Positions 52,451 through 52,518 of a stretch of 52,518 nucleotides of DNA are shown piece after piece (position 1 is the first letter of the stretch; each line of letters begins with the position of its first letter). A program made the position numbers and the translations under genes. This DNA is from Fragilaria crotonensis (Eukaryota; Bacillariophyta; Fragilariophyceae; Fragilariales; Fragilariaceae), in the NCBI GenBank assembly GCA_022925895.1, contig JAKSYS010000438.1, positions 1-52,518 of the forward strand. The letters are read 5' to 3'. The notes under the pieces are model-generated. The model saw only the letters and a list, made by a program, of their open reading frames with translations, was not told the DNA's origin and did not search any database.

Positions 52451-52514
52451 TGACCCTAGGTACATGGGGTCAGATTTTGCAAATGTGACCCTAGGTCATC
52501 GAAAAGGTACATCA
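52451..52514 (-). repeat. Right end of Harbinger-2 with subterminal motifs
   Basis: It contains TGACCCTAGGTACATGG at 52451, TGACCCTAGGTCATCG at 52486-52501 and the terminal GGTACATCA at 52506-52514, complementary to the left end TGATGTACC. The matches are short, hence moderate confidence. Confidence 0.5.
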
Positions 52515-52518
52515 TCTG

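Larger units (their letters stand above)
49268..52514 (+). mobile_element. Second PIF/Harbinger element
   Basis: Convergent transposase and Myb/SANT-like genes, a typical two-gene PIF/Harbinger pair, are enclosed by short inverted ends: TGATGTACC at 49268-49276 and GGTACATCA at 52506-52514, giving 3.25 kb. Palindromic words lie just inside both ends (TGTACCCTGGGTACATCG on the left; TGACCCTAGGTACATGG and TGACCCTAGGTCATCG on the right). The boundary is provisional: no matching 3-bp target duplication is visible (CTC on the left, TCT on the right), and the window ends four bases later. The transposase is intact, so this copy could be active or nearly so. Confidence 0.7.

Noticed and set aside
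1-52518. tRNA genes, rRNA genes, CRISPR arrays and telomere repeats
   Set aside because: No cloverleaf-type B box with a matching acceptor stem, no rRNA stretch, no regularly spaced repeat and no tandem TTAGGG seen by eye. A covariance-model scan would be decisive.

Overview
The window looks like nuclear DNA from a diatom, probably a pennate one. The evidence is a mix of features: spliceosomal introns of 102 and 89 bp, copia- and gypsy-type LTR retrotransposons, PIF/Harbinger DNA transposons, a secreted protein with PS-rich repeats, and several protein types common in diatoms (GT92- and GT17-like glycosyltransferases, a TLDc protein, an F-box-like protein with a Cys/His patch). I do not name a species. 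All calls come from reading the sequence; no database search was run.

Left half (1-27066): mostly transposons. A PIF/Harbinger element (303-10005) has 42-bp terminal inverted repeats and a 3-bp TAA target duplication. It carries a frameshifted transposase and a broken zinc-finger/coiled-coil accessory gene, and a Ty3/gypsy element (1406-6594) is nested inside it. Next come a GT92-like glycosyltransferase broken by several frame changes (10493-12432), a minus-strand copia element (12712-19799) and a plus-strand copia element (20459-27062) with identical 131-bp LTRs and a CGAC target duplication. All three retroelements have identical or nearly identical LTR pairs but badly broken coding regions.

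Right half (27067-49267): mostly host genes. In order these are an unknown Gln-rich protein; a probably N-myristoylated TLDc protein; a 3-kb gene-free stretch with inverted repeats, perfect hairpins and a CCCA-rich repeat; an F-box-like gene with three exons; a stand-alone cyclodeaminase-type folate enzyme; a 1170-residue fusion of asparagine synthetase with a PLP-dependent fold-type-I enzyme; a secreted PS-repeat protein; a GT17-like glycosyltransferase with one frame break; and a CSRNP-like Cys-rich nuclear protein.

Right edge (49268-52514): a compact second PIF/Harbinger element with an intact DDE transposase and a convergent Myb/SANT-like partner that has one homopolymer frame break.

The most notable item is the asparagine synthetase-PLP fusion. 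A mitochondrial-presequence-like segment lies at its internal junction, and the gene is divergent from the folate cyclodeaminase. Other points of interest are the zinc-finger accessory gene of the first Harbinger element, a CCAAT/CRE-like motif shared by two distant upstream regions, and the mismatch between fresh LTRs and decayed ORFs.
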